Assembly (NCBI RefSeq): GCF_004006295.1
Contig: NZ_CP026095.1
Coordinates: 4,059,501-4,123,500 of the forward strand
Source of the DNA: Peribacillus asahii
Lineage (GTDB): Bacteria; Bacillota; Bacilli; Bacillales; DSM-1321
Direction: 5' to 3'
Length of the DNA stretch: 64,000 nt
The notes beneath the pieces were generated by a model. The model had not been told where the DNA came from. It did not search any database and saw only the letters and a list, made by a program, of their open reading frames with translations. Position numbers and translations under genes: made by a program. The first letter of the stretch is position 1. The number at the start of each line of letters is the position of its first letter. Below are positions 44,485-53,643 of the stretch, piece after piece.

Positions 44485-45363
44485 TTAATCTGCAAAATAA
44501 TTCAAGAAATGCTCTGCAGCTTTAGTCAAACGATTTCTTTTTAAGGATACTATGGCTGGTTCGATAAATAATGGAAAATCCTCAATTTCAAGTGTACTAA
44601 TATTCTGATGAGAGATATCATGAATTTCCGATTTCGGAATGATTGAAATACCTATTTCTAACGCAACAAAATTCAATACCGTAAATATATCGTTGCATTC
44701 TAGAACAATATTAGGAGAAAAATCACGTTTATTGAATTCATTCAAAATGTCCCTATAAATAGATGAACCCTCCATAGGGCCTAACATAAGAAATGGATAG
44801 TTAATGATTTCCTTTAAACTAATTGAACTTTTATTAAGCCCGTTTGCCCATGCAGCAGGAAGGGTCACTACAAAAGGTTTCCTCTTAAGTCTTTGCACTT
44901 GATACTCTTCTAAATTAGCTGGAGGAAGCATAAATGAAAGTTCGATTTTTCGTTCAATTAATAGTTTTTGCAGGTAAGATGAATCCTCTTTCCAAATATT
45001 AACGAATACATCAGGATATTCCCTTCTAAACTCTTTGACCTTTTTAGGAAGTAAGTTAACACAACTCGATGATATACCCATCGATAATGTTCCCCGAGTT
45101 CCTTCTTCTATTTCTTGTATTTCTTGCTTAACCTCTTTTATATCTTGCAGCATATGCACAGCATGGTTATATAAGACCCTCCCAGTTTCCGTTAACTCCC
45201 ACTGTTGTCTATAGCGTTTAATTAAAACCGTTCCTAATTCCTTTTCTAATTGTTTAAGCTGTTGACTCAATGGCGGCTGTGCCATATGCAAGATTTCCGC
45301 TGCCTTCGTTATATTCCCTTCGTCAACGATTGTTTTAAAATACTTTAATTGCCTAAGATCCAT
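44485..45363 (-). CDS. LysR family transcriptional regulator
   Basis: 292 residues, typical length. The N-terminal winged helix MDLRQLKYFKTIVDEGNITKA begins the LTTR signature, followed by LHMAQPPLSQQLKQLEKELG. The substrate-binding domain runs from about residue 90, starting at GTLSMGISSS. It is divergent from a 59-residue protein gene at 45535, the likely partner or target. The CitR/GltR-like subgroup is not resolved. Confidence 0.9.
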   Translation of the reverse strand: MDLRQLKYFKTIVDEGNITKAAEILHMAQPPLSQQLKQLEKELGTVLIKRYRQQWELTETGRVLYNHAVHMLQDIKEVKQEIQEIEEGTRGTLSMGISSSCVNLLPKKVKEFRREYPDVFVNIWKEDSSYLQKLLIERKIELSFMLPPANLEEYQVQRLKRKPFVVTLPAAWANGLNKSSISLKEIINYPFLMLGPMEGSSIYRDILNEFNKRDFSPNIVLECNDIFTVLNFVALEIGISIIPKSEIHDISHQNISTLEIEDFPLFIEPAIVSLKRNRLTKAAEHFLNYFAD

Positions 45364-45534
45364 TCATACACCCCCTAATCATATTTTTTTCATATAATAT
45401 CATTATTATAAATATATTTTTTATATCACGAAAAGTTTGTTACAGTATTTATATCGCTAGCGTACAGTATTTGAAAAAACCATCTCTTTAAATAAAAGAA
45501 TCTATATAGCAACATCATTAAAGGGGACATTACT

Positions 45535-45714
45535 ATGGAACACACAGCAAAAAATATTAAAGACCAAATGACATTTGAATTACTTATCCAAATCTTAAAA
45601 GAACACGGTATTACAACTGATAAAGAGATACAAGATCGTTTAACAAACCAAGTTAAGCTTTCTTCAATGGACGAAGAGCTAAAACAACGTGTAATCGAAC
45701 AAATTAAACATTAA
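45535..45714 (+). CDS. Small helical protein, 59 aa
   Basis: ATG at 45535 preceded by AAAGGGG at good spacing, and followed by a strong terminator. The product starts MEHTAKNIKDQMTFELLIQI and ends QRVIEQIKH. It is acidic to neutral, with no membrane segment, probably a two- to three-helix bundle. No family is recognised. It is divergently transcribed from a LysR gene with a 171-base shared promoter region, so it may be a LysR target. Confidence 0.65.
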   Translation: MEHTAKNIKDQMTFELLIQILKEHGITTDKEIQDRLTNQVKLSSMDEELKQRVIEQIKH

Positions 45715-45734
45715 TTCTTTTGGTTGATAAACAG

Positions 45735-45786
45735 AAAAGAACGCTTAGAATGCCCTTATAAGGGTGATTTTAAGCGTTCTTTTTTC
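45735..45786 (+). terminator. Intrinsic terminator of the 59-aa gene
   Basis: Stem AAAAGAACGCTTA/TAAGCGTTCTTTT (45735-45747 and 45771-45783) with an inner GCCCTTATAAGGG hairpin, then T residues. Confidence 0.8.
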
Positions 45787-45868
45787 CATACATCCATTTT
45801 AACAAAACTCCGCATCATCAATGCATTCATGTTTCACTACATTCTATACAAACCTTAGGCATGACCGT

Positions 45869-46741
45869 TTAAGTCACCTTCTTTGGCTCCACTAATGTAT
45901 ACAACATTCCGCTAAAAATAAGGATCATTCCAATAACCTGTAAAGTCGAAGGTCGAAATCCTATTATAATGGTATCCAACAAGATAGCGACAGCTGGATC
46001 AACAAAAACTAGAGCAGATATAACAGGTGTAGATAGTTGTCTAAGACTGTCAAAAAATAAATAATAAACAATCCCCGTATGAATCAATCCTGTCCCTAAA
46101 ATAAATAGCCAATTCGTTGAACTCAAATGATGAAACACGTTAAAGTCCATAAATGGCAATAAAATAATGATTCCAACCGAAGTCTGAACAAATGTCATCG
46201 CATAGGCACTTAACCCTTGAATGCCTTTCCCTATAATCATCGTCATTGCATAACATATGGCTGCAAGTAAAGCCCATATAAAGCCTGAGCTTACGAAGTC
46301 TGAAAATGATGTTTGACCAGTAATGCCTATTATGAGGACACTTCCAAGGAAACACACAAAAACAGCCAACAAAGACCATACATTCATTTTTTCCTTTAGA
46401 AAGATACTTCCGAAAATCAATACTAATATAGGAGCTAAATGATAGATAGAGATGGCAATGGTTATAGACATTTCCTCAAATGCTTTAAATAGAAATACCC
46501 AATTTAATACTAAAAACACACCGCATAGCATTGTAACTAGTACATCTTTCTTTCTCCAAACCTCTACTTTATGCTGTCCTGTAATAAACCAGCACAAACC
46601 TAAAAATAGCGTGGCACAAATACAACGAACGAACACTAGCTCAGATGCCGGAACACCCGTTTTCACAGTAAAAAATCCAATTGATCCAAAAATAGACATG
46701 GCTAATATCATTTTCATCATAGCTGCTGATTTCATATACAT
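45869..46741 (-). CDS. EamA/DMT family transporter
   Basis: 290 residues from the ATG at 46741, just after GGAAAGG. Ten membrane helices in two EamA repeats are visible, with LAPILVLIFGSIFLKEK and PVISALVFVDPAVAILLDTI in equivalent positions. It is a drug/metabolite transporter of unknown substrate, often an exporter of amino acids or other small metabolites. The longer upstream frame lacks a ribosome site. Confidence 0.88.
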   Translation of the reverse strand: MYMKSAAMMKMILAMSIFGSIGFFTVKTGVPASELVFVRCICATLFLGLCWFITGQHKVEVWRKKDVLVTMLCGVFLVLNWVFLFKAFEEMSITIAISIYHLAPILVLIFGSIFLKEKMNVWSLLAVFVCFLGSVLIIGITGQTSFSDFVSSGFIWALLAAICYAMTMIIGKGIQGLSAYAMTFVQTSVGIIILLPFMDFNVFHHLSSTNWLFILGTGLIHTGIVYYLFFDSLRQLSTPVISALVFVDPAVAILLDTIIIGFRPSTLQVIGMILIFSGMLYTLVEPKKVT

Positions 46742-46850
46742 ATAGAACCTTTCCTTATATACTAATCTAGCATTTATCATAGCATATTTTTCCTAACTTC
46801 TTGTTGATTAAATGGTATCGTCTAACTCCGGACTTCCAATCAAAGGATTT

Positions 46851-46898
46851 AAAAAATCCTCCTGCGCCCTCTACCTTACTCAAAGGTGAAGCACGCAG
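46851..46898 (-). terminator. Second hairpin with T run beyond the DUF1292 gene
   Basis: Nested arms CTGCG/CGCAG (46862-46866, 46894-46898) and ACCTT/AAGGT. Read leftward they are followed by GGAGGATTTTTT. It may be a back-up terminator for the DUF1292 gene or a leader element before EamA. Confidence 0.4.
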
Positions 46899-46927
46899 AA
46901 GAATTATTGTGAAATGATAAATAAAAC

Positions 46928-46960
46928 GAGCTCTTTGATTATCTGAAAATCAAAGAGCTC
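46928..46960 (-). terminator. Intrinsic terminator of the DUF1292 gene
   Basis: Perfect 13-bp stem GAGCTCTTTGATT/AATCAAAGAGCTC (46928-46940 and 46948-46960). Read leftward it is followed by GTTTTATTT. Confidence 0.85.
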
Positions 46961-46965
46961 ATTGT

Positions 46966-47232
46966 TTATTTTGAGGACGTAACACCTTCAAAAGCCATCG
47001 ATACTTTTGCAAATTCTTCATCACTTACAATTTCAGACAACTCTTCTCCCTCTTCCACTCGTAAAAAGAAAATATCAACATCTTCTTCTGTTTGCTGCTC
47101 TAGTTCTTCTACAAAACCAACCGCAACATATTCATTTCCTTCTACACTTAGCGTACCTAAGACTTCGATGTCTTGTTCTTCATCATTTTCATCAAATAGG
47201 GTAAAAATATCGCCAACTTCAATTTTATCCAT
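46966..47232 (-). CDS. DUF1292 domain protein (YrzB-like)
   Basis: 88 residues, strongly acidic. The family start is IEVGDIFTLFDENDEEQDIEV, followed by EYVAVGFVEEL and a DIFFLRVEEGEEL strand. The family is widespread in Firmicutes, usually small and of unknown function. It is divergent from the sulfate transporter operon. Confidence 0.88.
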   Translation of the reverse strand: MDKIEVGDIFTLFDENDEEQDIEVLGTLSVEGNEYVAVGFVEELEQQTEEDVDIFFLRVEEGEELSEIVSDEEFAKVSMAFEGVTSSK

Positions 47233-47333
47233 ATGACCGTGCTCCTTTATTAAAAAAATAAGTTCAGATTATCTATATTACCTTATCTTCTCCTAAACAA
47301 TAATAAAATATTCTAAAAATCTTAAATTCATAG

Positions 47334-47362
47334 TTGACTAATAAGAAAAATAAGTTTAAATT
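47334..47362 (+). promoter_or_regulatory. Promoter of the sulfate transporter operon
   Basis: TTGACT at 47334-47339 and TAAATT at 47357-47362 with a 17-base spacer; transcription would begin near 47369. Confidence 0.55.
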
Positions 47363-47368
47363 AAAAAC

Positions 47369-47512
47369 AAGAATTTATTGCCTTTATTAAAAAGAATATC
47401 CAAATGCATATGCTGATCAGACAAACTGAAGGCTGCATCTTATTACGTGTGTGACATGTAATGAAGATTGCAGTCTTTTTGTATTTTTAGAGAAAAAAAG
47501 GGGGAGTTCACA
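47369..47512 (+). promoter_or_regulatory. Leader with intrinsic terminator before sbp
   Basis: A long stem (47431-47449 pairing with 47455-47475, about 19 pairs, two single-base bulges) is followed by TTTTT, 33 bases before the sbp start and about 60 bases after the predicted transcript start. Possible competing pairings (ATGCA at 47404 with TGCAT at 47434; self-complementary CTGATCAG at 47413-47420) suggest attenuation. The upstream part is too short for a SAM (S-box) riboswitch or T-box. Confidence 0.55.
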
Positions 47513-48577
47513 GTGGTAAAAGCTAAAAAAGGTGCATTTCATTTTTTATTAATTCTTTCAGCATTAATGATGATTCTAGCAGGCTGCAGCAACAGTCAAT
47601 CAAGCAGCAATGAGGAGAAGGATGGTTCTTCAGACTCTAAAAAACCTGTGGAATTATTAAACGTCTCTTATGACCCAACTCGTGAATTGTATCAAGAATT
47701 TAATGAAGATTTTATCGCTTACTGGAAAGAAGAAACAGGTCAGGATGTCACGATTCAACAATCACATGGTGGATCTGGAAAACAAGGGCGTGCCGTTATT
47801 GATGGACTTGAAGCGGATGTTGTCACACTTGCTTTAGCCTATGATATCGATGAAATTGCTCAAGCAAGACAATTATTAAATGAAGATTGGGAAACAGAAT
47901 TTGAAGACAACTCAACACCGTACACATCAACAATTGTCTTCTTAGTGCGTAAAGGCAATCCTAAAGGCATTAAAGATTGGAACGATTTAACGAAAAAAGG
48001 TGTTTCCGTTATTACACCAAATCCAAAAACATCAGGTGGTGCTAGATGGAATTACTTAGCAGCATGGGCCTATGCGAAGCAGCAATATAACGGGGATGAA
48101 GCTAAGATTAAAGCATTTATGAAAGACTTGTATGGAAACGTTGAAGTGTTAGATTCAGGTGCTCGCGGTTCAACAACAACATTTGTAGAGCGCGGTATTG
48201 GTGATGTATTAATCGCTTGGGAAAATGAAGCATATCTTTCTTTAAATGAATTAGGTAAAGATGAATTTGAAATTGTCACACCGTCTCTAAGTATTTTAGC
48301 TGAACCGCCAGTAGCCGTTGTTGATAAAATCGTCGATAAAAAAGGAACGCGTGAAGTAGCTGAAGCTTACTTAAAACATTTATACACAGAAAAAGGGCAA
48401 GAAATCGCAGCGAAAAACTACTATCGTCCGCGAAGCGAAGCTGTATTAGAAAAATATAAAAATCAATTTCCATCCCTTGATTTAGTGACCGTTAAAGATT
48501 TTGGCGGCTGGAAAAAAGCACAAGAAACTCATTTTAATGATGGAGGAACATTTGACGAAATTTATCAACCTAAATAA
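47513..48577 (+). CDS. sbp: Sulfate/thiosulfate ABC transporter binding lipoprotein
   Basis: 354 residues from the GTG at 47513, 7 bases after GGGGGAG. The lipoprotein signal peptide ends in LAGC with Cys25. The mature protein shows [20 protein letters not shown], the family signature, then [14 protein letters not shown] and [13 protein letters not shown], which bind the oxyanion. It delivers sulfate or thiosulfate to CysTW. It is the first gene of the operon behind the leader terminator. The name cysP is equally possible. Confidence 0.92.
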   Translation: MVKAKKGAFHFLLILSALMMILAGCSNSQSSSNEEKDGSSDSKKPVELLNVSYDPTRELYQEFNEDFIAYWKEETGQDVTIQQSHGGSGKQGRAVIDGLEADVVTLALAYDIDEIAQARQLLNEDWETEFEDNSTPYTSTIVFLVRKGNPKGIKDWNDLTKKGVSVITPNPKTSGGARWNYLAAWAYAKQQYNGDEAKIKAFMKDLYGNVEVLDSGARGSTTTFVERGIGDVLIAWENEAYLSLNELGKDEFEIVTPSLSILAEPPVAVVDKIVDKKGTREVAEAYLKHLYTEKGQEIAAKNYYRPRSEAVLEKYKNQFPSLDLVTVKDFGGWKKAQETHFNDGGTFDEIYQPK

Positions 48578-48660
48578 TAACTCCACAAAATGATTAGTGA
48601 AAGATACATATCTTTGTATGTATCTTTTCACGTTATCTAGCGAAATAGAGGTGCAACTCC

Positions 48661-49500
48661 GTGAACATATTACCGGTACGAAAAAAGAAAAGGCGTAATA
48701 TAATACCTGGCTTTGGCTTATCACTTGGCTATACGATGCTCTATGTTAGCATTCTCGTTTTACTGCCCTTATCAATGGTTTTTATTAACACAACCACAAT
48801 GAATTGGAGCGAATTTATTGAAACCATTACCGGCGAAAGAGTCGTTGCTTCCTATAAATTAAGCTTTGGCACTGCTTTAGCAGCAGGCATTCTAAATGTT
48901 ATTTTCGGAACCATTATTGCTTGGGTGCTTGTTCGTTATGATTTTCCCGGAAAAAGGATTGTCGATGGTTTAGTCGATTTGCCCTTTGCCCTGCCGACCG
49001 CTGTTGCTGGAATTGCCTTAACGACACTCTACGCCCCTCAAGGATGGGTTGGTCAGTTTTTCAATTTTAAAATTGCCTTTACTCCACTTGGCATTATTAT
49101 CGCATTAACGTTTATCGGTTTACCTTTTGTCGTTCGTACCGTGCAGCCTGTTCTCCAAAACTTTAATGGGGAAGTAGAAGAAGCATCTGCAAGCCTCGGT
49201 GCCAATCGACTTCAAACCTTTATAAAAGTTATTTTACCAGAATTAATTCCAGCCATTTTAACAGGCTTCTCACTTGCATTTGCTCGTGCTCTTGGGGAAT
49301 ATGGATCGGTCGTTTTTATCGCTGGAAATATGCCGATGAAAACAGAAATTACCCCGCTCATCATTATGACAAAGCTAGAGCAATACGATTATGCAGGGGC
49401 TACCGCGATTGCAACAGTCATGCTCGTTGTATCCTTTTTGTTATTATTCATCATTAATATGATTCAATGGGTGACTAATCGAAAGTTTTTACATAGTTAA
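48661..49500 (+). CDS. cysT: Sulfate ABC transporter permease CysT
   Basis: 279 residues with six membrane helices. PGFGLSLGYTMLYVSILVLLP starts the CysT family, LPFALPTAVAGIALTTLYAP follows, and the EAA loop is VEEASASLGANRLQTF near residue 175. It starts with GTG 9 bases after GAGGTG. It pairs with CysW to form the channel. Confidence 0.93.
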   Translation: MNILPVRKKKRRNIIPGFGLSLGYTMLYVSILVLLPLSMVFINTTTMNWSEFIETITGERVVASYKLSFGTALAAGILNVIFGTIIAWVLVRYDFPGKRIVDGLVDLPFALPTAVAGIALTTLYAPQGWVGQFFNFKIAFTPLGIIIALTFIGLPFVVRTVQPVLQNFNGEVEEASASLGANRLQTFIKVILPELIPAILTGFSLAFARALGEYGSVVFIAGNMPMKTEITPLIIMTKLEQYDYAGATAIATVMLVVSFLLLFIINMIQWVTNRKFLHS

Positions 49501-49512
49501 GGAGGAGAATCT

Positions 49513-50376
49513 ATGGCTGGACATGTACCACTGCAACAAACGCCGACTACAATCAAAGTAACTTCCGTCTCGCAAGAACCGAAGGCAATCAGATGGATTT
49601 TAACCTTCATTGCCCTCGCTTTTTTAGCTTTATTTCTTGTTTTACCACTCGTCACCATTTTTATTACGGCTTTTCAAAAAGGTTGGGAAACTTATGTGGC
49701 GGCGATTACACATCCCGATGCACTCTCAGCCATTAAATTAACCTTGCTCGTCGTTCTTATTACCGTACCGTTAAACGCTATTTTTGGCATCATGGCGGCC
49801 TGGGCGATTACGAAATTCCAATTCAAAGGCAAGAACATTTTAATTACCATCATCGATTTGCCTTTTGCCATTTCACCTGTTATTGCCGGTCTTGTTTTTA
49901 TTCTTCTTTTCGGTGCACAAGGTTTATTTGGAGAATGGCTGTTCGAGCATGATCTGAAAATTGTCTTTGCGTTACCAGGAATTGTGTTAGCAACCATTTT
50001 CGTGACCCTGCCCTTTGTAGCACGCGAACTGATTCCACTTATGCAAGCTCAAGGAACAGCGGAAGAAGAAGCTTCCCTCACATTAGGAGCAAGCGGCTTT
50101 AAAACCTTCCTTTTAGTTACGCTCCCTAATATTAAATGGGGGTTATTATACGGCCTCATTTTATGTAATGCTCGAGCAATTGGCGAGTTTGGCGCCGTAT
50201 CCGTTGTATCAGGACATATTCGTGGCATGACCAATACGATGCCGCTTCACATTGAAATTTTATATAATGAATATCAATTTTCAGCCGCATTTGCAGTCGC
50301 ATCACTTATGTCTGTTCTCGCCATTATTACACTGATTGTGAAAAATCTAATTGAATGGAAAGCAAAACATATTTAA
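49513..50376 (+). CDS. cysW: Sulfate ABC transporter permease CysW
   Basis: 287 residues with six membrane helices. [20 protein letters not shown] and the EAA loop [16 protein letters not shown] match Cys[20 protein letters not shown] is typical. It begins 12 bases after cysT with GGAGGAG. Confidence 0.93.
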   Translation: MAGHVPLQQTPTTIKVTSVSQEPKAIRWILTFIALAFLALFLVLPLVTIFITAFQKGWETYVAAITHPDALSAIKLTLLVVLITVPLNAIFGIMAAWAITKFQFKGKNILITIIDLPFAISPVIAGLVFILLFGAQGLFGEWLFEHDLKIVFALPGIVLATIFVTLPFVARELIPLMQAQGTAEEEASLTLGASGFKTFLLVTLPNIKWGLLYGLILCNARAIGEFGAVSVVSGHIRGMTNTMPLHIEILYNEYQFSAAFAVASLMSVLAIITLIVKNLIEWKAKHI

Positions 50377-50396
50377 ATAGAAGGAGCTTCTTACAG

Positions 50397-51470
50397 ATGA
50401 GTATACAAATTCAAAATGTCTCAAAAGCGTTCGGCTCATTTCAGGCGCTCGATCGGATTAACATCGACATTCAAACCGGAGAACTAATTGCTTTACTTGG
50501 TCCATCCGGTTCAGGAAAAACCTCACTTCTACGCATCATTGCTGGATTAGAAGGATTAGATCAAGGAGCGATTTTATTTGATGGAAAAGATATCACAGAT
50601 GTAAATCCGAAAGAACGAAATGTTGGATTTGTATTTCAACATTATGCTTTATTTCGACATATGACCGTTTTTGACAATGTCGCCTACGGTTTAAAAGTAC
50701 GACCGAGAAAAACTAGACCATCTAAAGCGGACATTCAAAAGAAAGTAATGGAATTATTACAATTGGTCAAATTAGAAAACTTTGCGGACAGATATCCTTC
50801 ACAATTATCAGGCGGGCAACGTCAACGAGTTGCGCTCGCTCGTGCTTTAGCCGTTGAACCTAAAGTATTATTGCTCGACGAACCATTCGGTGCGCTCGAT
50901 GCAAAAGTACGAAAAGACTTACGCCGCTGGTTACGGAAATTACATGATGACTTTCATATTACTAGTATATTTGTAACCCATGACCAAGAAGAAGCACTCG
51001 ATGTAGCGGACCGAATCGTTGTCATGAATAACGGAAAAATTGAACAAATTGGCAGCCCTGAAGAAGTATATGATCATCCAAATAGTCCATTTGTGTATGA
51101 CTTTTTAGGCAATGTCAATTTATTCAAAGGACGCATCCAAAACGGAAAATTAAAACATGGAAGCTTTGAAGCAGACATCCCAGAATTATTTAGTCAAAAT
51201 CATCCTGAAGCCATTGGCTACGTTCGCCCGCATGATATTCAAATCGAGAAAACCAAAACAAGTGAAGATGCTGTTCATACGACAATTAGCCACATCCATG
51301 TAATTGGTCCAATTGTCCAAATCGAATTAAAACGTACAGACGCGGAAGAATTTTTAGAAGCTGAAGTAACGAAAGAGCATTATCACTCTCTCCAACTAAA
51401 GGTCGGCGAACAAGTTTATGTACGACCAAAACAATTAAAAGTATTTATTCCTGAAGATTTTTCGATTTAA
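50397..51470 (+). CDS. cysA: Sulfate/thiosulfate import ATPase CysA
   Basis: 357 residues from the ATG at 50397 behind AAGGAG. Walker [11 protein letters not shown]-loop [11 protein letters not shown], signature [14 protein letters not shown], Walker [16 protein letters not shown] and the switch THDQEEA are all present. The C-terminal TOBE-like part has [10 protein letters not shown]. The Phe-Arg-His-Met after the Q-loop is characteristic of CysA. It is the last gene of the operon, followed by a strong terminator. Confidence 0.93.
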   Translation: MSIQIQNVSKAFGSFQALDRINIDIQTGELIALLGPSGSGKTSLLRIIAGLEGLDQGAILFDGKDITDVNPKERNVGFVFQHYALFRHMTVFDNVAYGLKVRPRKTRPSKADIQKKVMELLQLVKLENFADRYPSQLSGGQRQRVALARALAVEPKVLLLDEPFGALDAKVRKDLRRWLRKLHDDFHITSIFVTHDQEEALDVADRIVVMNNGKIEQIGSPEEVYDHPNSPFVYDFLGNVNLFKGRIQNGKLKHGSFEADIPELFSQNHPEAIGYVRPHDIQIEKTKTSEDAVHTTISHIHVIGPIVQIELKRTDAEEFLEAEVTKEHYHSLQLKVGEQVYVRPKQLKVFIPEDFSI

Positions 51471-51478
51471 ACAAAATC

Positions 51479-51520
51479 AGAATCGCCTTTCACATTCATT
51501 GTGAAAGGCGATTCTTTCTT
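51479..51520 (+). terminator. Intrinsic terminator of sbp-cysTWA
   Basis: Perfect 15-bp stem AGAATCGCCTTTCAC and complement (51479-51493 and 51501-51515) followed by TTCTTT. Confidence 0.85.
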
Positions 51521-51637
51521 TACTAAACGCTTTCTATTTCCTAACTTTTTAAGAATCTAAACATAATATAGTAAAGTTGCTAGTTTAAAAGTATTGTATA
51601 CTTAAACTAACAAAAATTCCATAAAGAGGTGATAATA

Positions 51638-51868
51638 ATGACAGGTACAATCGCTGTAATTATGATTTTTTCCATCCCCATCATCGCAATCATCACAGGT
51701 CATTTTCAAAAACAATCGAAAATCAAACGGGATATGCTAAAAGATGAGTTAGAACTAGAAAAACTCAAGCACGAAAACTATCTCATAGAAACAGAAAAAA
51801 TCAAGCTTGAACTTGAACAAATGCAAATTAGAAGAGCTATAGAAGATACGAAATGGCCTATTAAATAG
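51638..51868 (+). CDS. Small membrane protein with coiled coil, 76 aa
   Basis: The ATG at 51638 follows AAAGAGGTG at good spacing. One N-terminal membrane helix (residues 4-21) is followed by a charged coiled coil (about 28-70). The layout is like the PspB-type membrane adaptor proteins, but sequence identity cannot be judged. An imperfect inverted repeat (TAGTTTAA.../...TTAAACTA) lies upstream at 51581-51609. Function unknown. Confidence 0.65.
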   Translation: MTGTIAVIMIFSIPIIAIITGHFQKQSKIKRDMLKDELELEKLKHENYLIETEKIKLELEQMQIRRAIEDTKWPIK

Positions 51869-51916
51869 GGAATCCTTCTTCCTCATTAATCTATGAAATT
51901 GTTGATTCATTATAAT

Positions 51917-51957
51917 AGAACGGAAATAATCATCAACTCCTCCGTTCTCTTTTTATT
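51917..51957 (+). terminator. Intrinsic terminator of the 76-aa gene
   Basis: Stem AGAACGGA/TCCGTTCT (51917-51924 and 51941-51948) followed by CTTTTTATTT. Confidence 0.7.
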
Positions 51958-51967
51958 TCTCGCAAAA

Positions 51968-52041
51968 TTGTAAACTTATAATAAATAAAAGTTGACATAT
52001 AACACCATTTATTGTTAACTTATAATAAAAATAGTTAACAA
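51968..52041 (+). promoter_or_regulatory. Tandem BirA-type operators upstream of bioB
   Basis: TTGTTAAC-N14-GTTAACAA at 52012-52041 is a perfect BirA-type operator. A diverged copy, TTGTAAAC-N15-GTTGACAT, lies at 51968-51998, 44 bases upstream. Both contain a TTATAATAAA spacer, so the module looks duplicated. Biotin-dependent repression of bioB is expected. Confidence 0.8.
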
Positions 52042-52053
52042 AGAGGGGATATC

Positions 52054-53049
52054 ATGACTACTACAAAGAAAATCAATTGGCAACAGCTTGCCGAAAACGT
52101 CATTAATGGAGGGAGTATTACACAAGAAAATGCCCTACATATTTTAAACGTGCCGGATGAGCAAGTATTAGAAGTACTGAATGCCGCTTATCTTATTCGT
52201 CATCATTATTATGGAAAAAAAGTAAAGCTTAATATGATTATCAATACAAAGTCTGGACTTTGTCCTGAAGACTGCGGATACTGTTCACAATCGATTGTGT
52301 CTGAAGCACCGATTGATAAGTATGCATGGTTAACGAAAGATAAAATTGTTGAAGGTGCGTTTGAAGCAAAGCGCCGTAAAGCAGGTACATATTGTATTGT
52401 CGCATCAGGTCGCCGTCCAACGGATAAAGAAGTAGAGCACGTCATTGGTGCCGTAAAAGAAATTCGTGAAAAAACAGATTTAAAAATTTGTGCATGTTTA
52501 GGTTTTCTAAATGAAAACCAAGCCGAAAGACTCGTTGATGCAGGAGTTCACCGCTATAACCATAACTTAAATACTCATGCTGATAACTATGATTCGATTT
52601 GTTCCACTCATGGATATGACGATCGTGTAGATACAGTTAGTACATCTAAAAAAGCAGGATTATCTCCTTGTTCAGGTGCGATTTTCGGGATGGGCGAAAC
52701 AAAAGAACAAGCAGTAGAAATTGCCTTCCAATTAAATGTATTGGATGCAGATTCAATTCCATGTAACTTCCTTGTGGCTGTTCCTGGTACACCGCTCGAG
52801 AATAAAGACGCCTTAACACCGATGCAATGCTTAAAGATTTTAGCAATGATGCGTTTTGTTAATCCAACAAAAGAAATCCGTATTTCAGGCGGCCGTGAAG
52901 TAAACTTACGCTCTTTGCAGCCTCTTGGATTATTTGCTGCAAACTCTATCTTCGTTGGCGATTACTTAACAACTGAAGGACAAGAACCAACGAGTGACTG
53001 GGGACTAATTGAAGATTTAGGTTTTGAAATTGAGGAATGTGCACTTTAA
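52054..53049 (+). CDS. bioB: Biotin synthase
   Basis: 331 residues. The radical-SAM motif CPEDCGYCSQS is near residue 70, with the 2Fe-2S ligands later in CACLGFLN and RYNHNLNTH, and ISGGREVNLRSLQPLGLFAANS typical of BioB. It inserts sulfur into dethiobiotin. It stands alone with no other bio genes, which is often seen where BioB is separately repressed by BirA. A GAGGGG site precedes the ATG. Confidence 0.96.
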   Translation: MTTTKKINWQQLAENVINGGSITQENALHILNVPDEQVLEVLNAAYLIRHHYYGKKVKLNMIINTKSGLCPEDCGYCSQSIVSEAPIDKYAWLTKDKIVEGAFEAKRRKAGTYCIVASGRRPTDKEVEHVIGAVKEIREKTDLKICACLGFLNENQAERLVDAGVHRYNHNLNTHADNYDSICSTHGYDDRVDTVSTSKKAGLSPCSGAIFGMGETKEQAVEIAFQLNVLDADSIPCNFLVAVPGTPLENKDALTPMQCLKILAMMRFVNPTKEIRISGGREVNLRSLQPLGLFAANSIFVGDYLTTEGQEPTSDWGLIEDLGFEIEECAL

Positions 53050-53088
53050 AAAAGTAAACTCATCTTGGCAATCTCTTGTTTAATAAAA

Positions 53089-53118
53089 TAGGAGCGTCTC
53101 AAAGGCGCTCCTTTCTTT
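53089..53118 (+). terminator. Intrinsic terminator of bioB
   Basis: Stem AGGAGCG/CGCTCCT (53090-53096 and 53106-53112) followed by TTCTTT. Confidence 0.75.
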
Positions 53119-53135
53119 ATGGAGAACTCAGAAAT

Positions 53136-53342
53136 TTATACATCATTATCAAGATTATTGTAATGATGGGGTATCATACTGGAGAAAGAAATACTATCAC
53201 CTTCATTTAAGTGAAATTGTTGATCTCCTAAATATACCTTCAATGTCCCCTGTAATACGTACCCACATTCTTCGCCGCTATGAGAAATTAATTCTAATTC
53301 TGTCATATCACCAGGTTGTATCTCTACAATAATATGATACAT
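53136..53342 (-). pseudogene. Cupin remnant of an XRE-cupin regulator
   Basis: The 68-residue frame holds one cupin domain: ELISHSGEECGYVLQGTLKV, YLGDQQFHLNEGDSISF and IPHHYNN. This normally follows an N-terminal helix-turn-helix domain, which is absent; upstream sequence has no related frame. The C-terminus also stops some residues early. Both ends appear to be lost. A free-standing small cupin cannot be excluded, but there is no good ribosome site. Confidence 0.65.
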
Positions 53343-53643
53343 TTTATGATACGATATAATTTAGGTAAAGCTCCTCAAGGAACAGCTAATGATGTAGAGT
53401 CTCCTCTTCCGAGATTTGCTGTCATCCCTCCGCACGATTCCTCACAGATATGCACTGCCCTGTCAACTATCACTTACGCCATCAAGTAGTGTGTCCACCC
53501 GTTAGTCCGATAAGCAACCAAACGCACAAAAGAAGAGTAGCAATCACTACTCTTCTTGGAATTTTTATCCCACACTTAACGGGCAGTAAGTTCCCCCCAC
53601 TGATGGAAGTTTCACTTTATATACCCACTGACAATGGATTTGA
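53343..53643. repeat. Non-coding block of nested inverted repeats
   Basis: No gene is supported. The 11-bp stem AAGAAGAGTAG/CTACTCTTCTT (53530-53540 and 53547-53557, with GGAATTTTT after it) lies inside an outer pairing CCCGTTAGT/ACTTAACGGG (about 53498 with 53575). The block is richer in G and C than its flanks. This looks like a structured RNA, an interspersed repeat or an old mobile-element end. Confidence 0.4.

Noticed and set aside
46862..46898. Possible lysine riboswitch (AAGGTAGAGGGCGC resembles the L-box start)
   Set aside because: The region to the next gene is too short for an L-box and the later conserved segments are absent.
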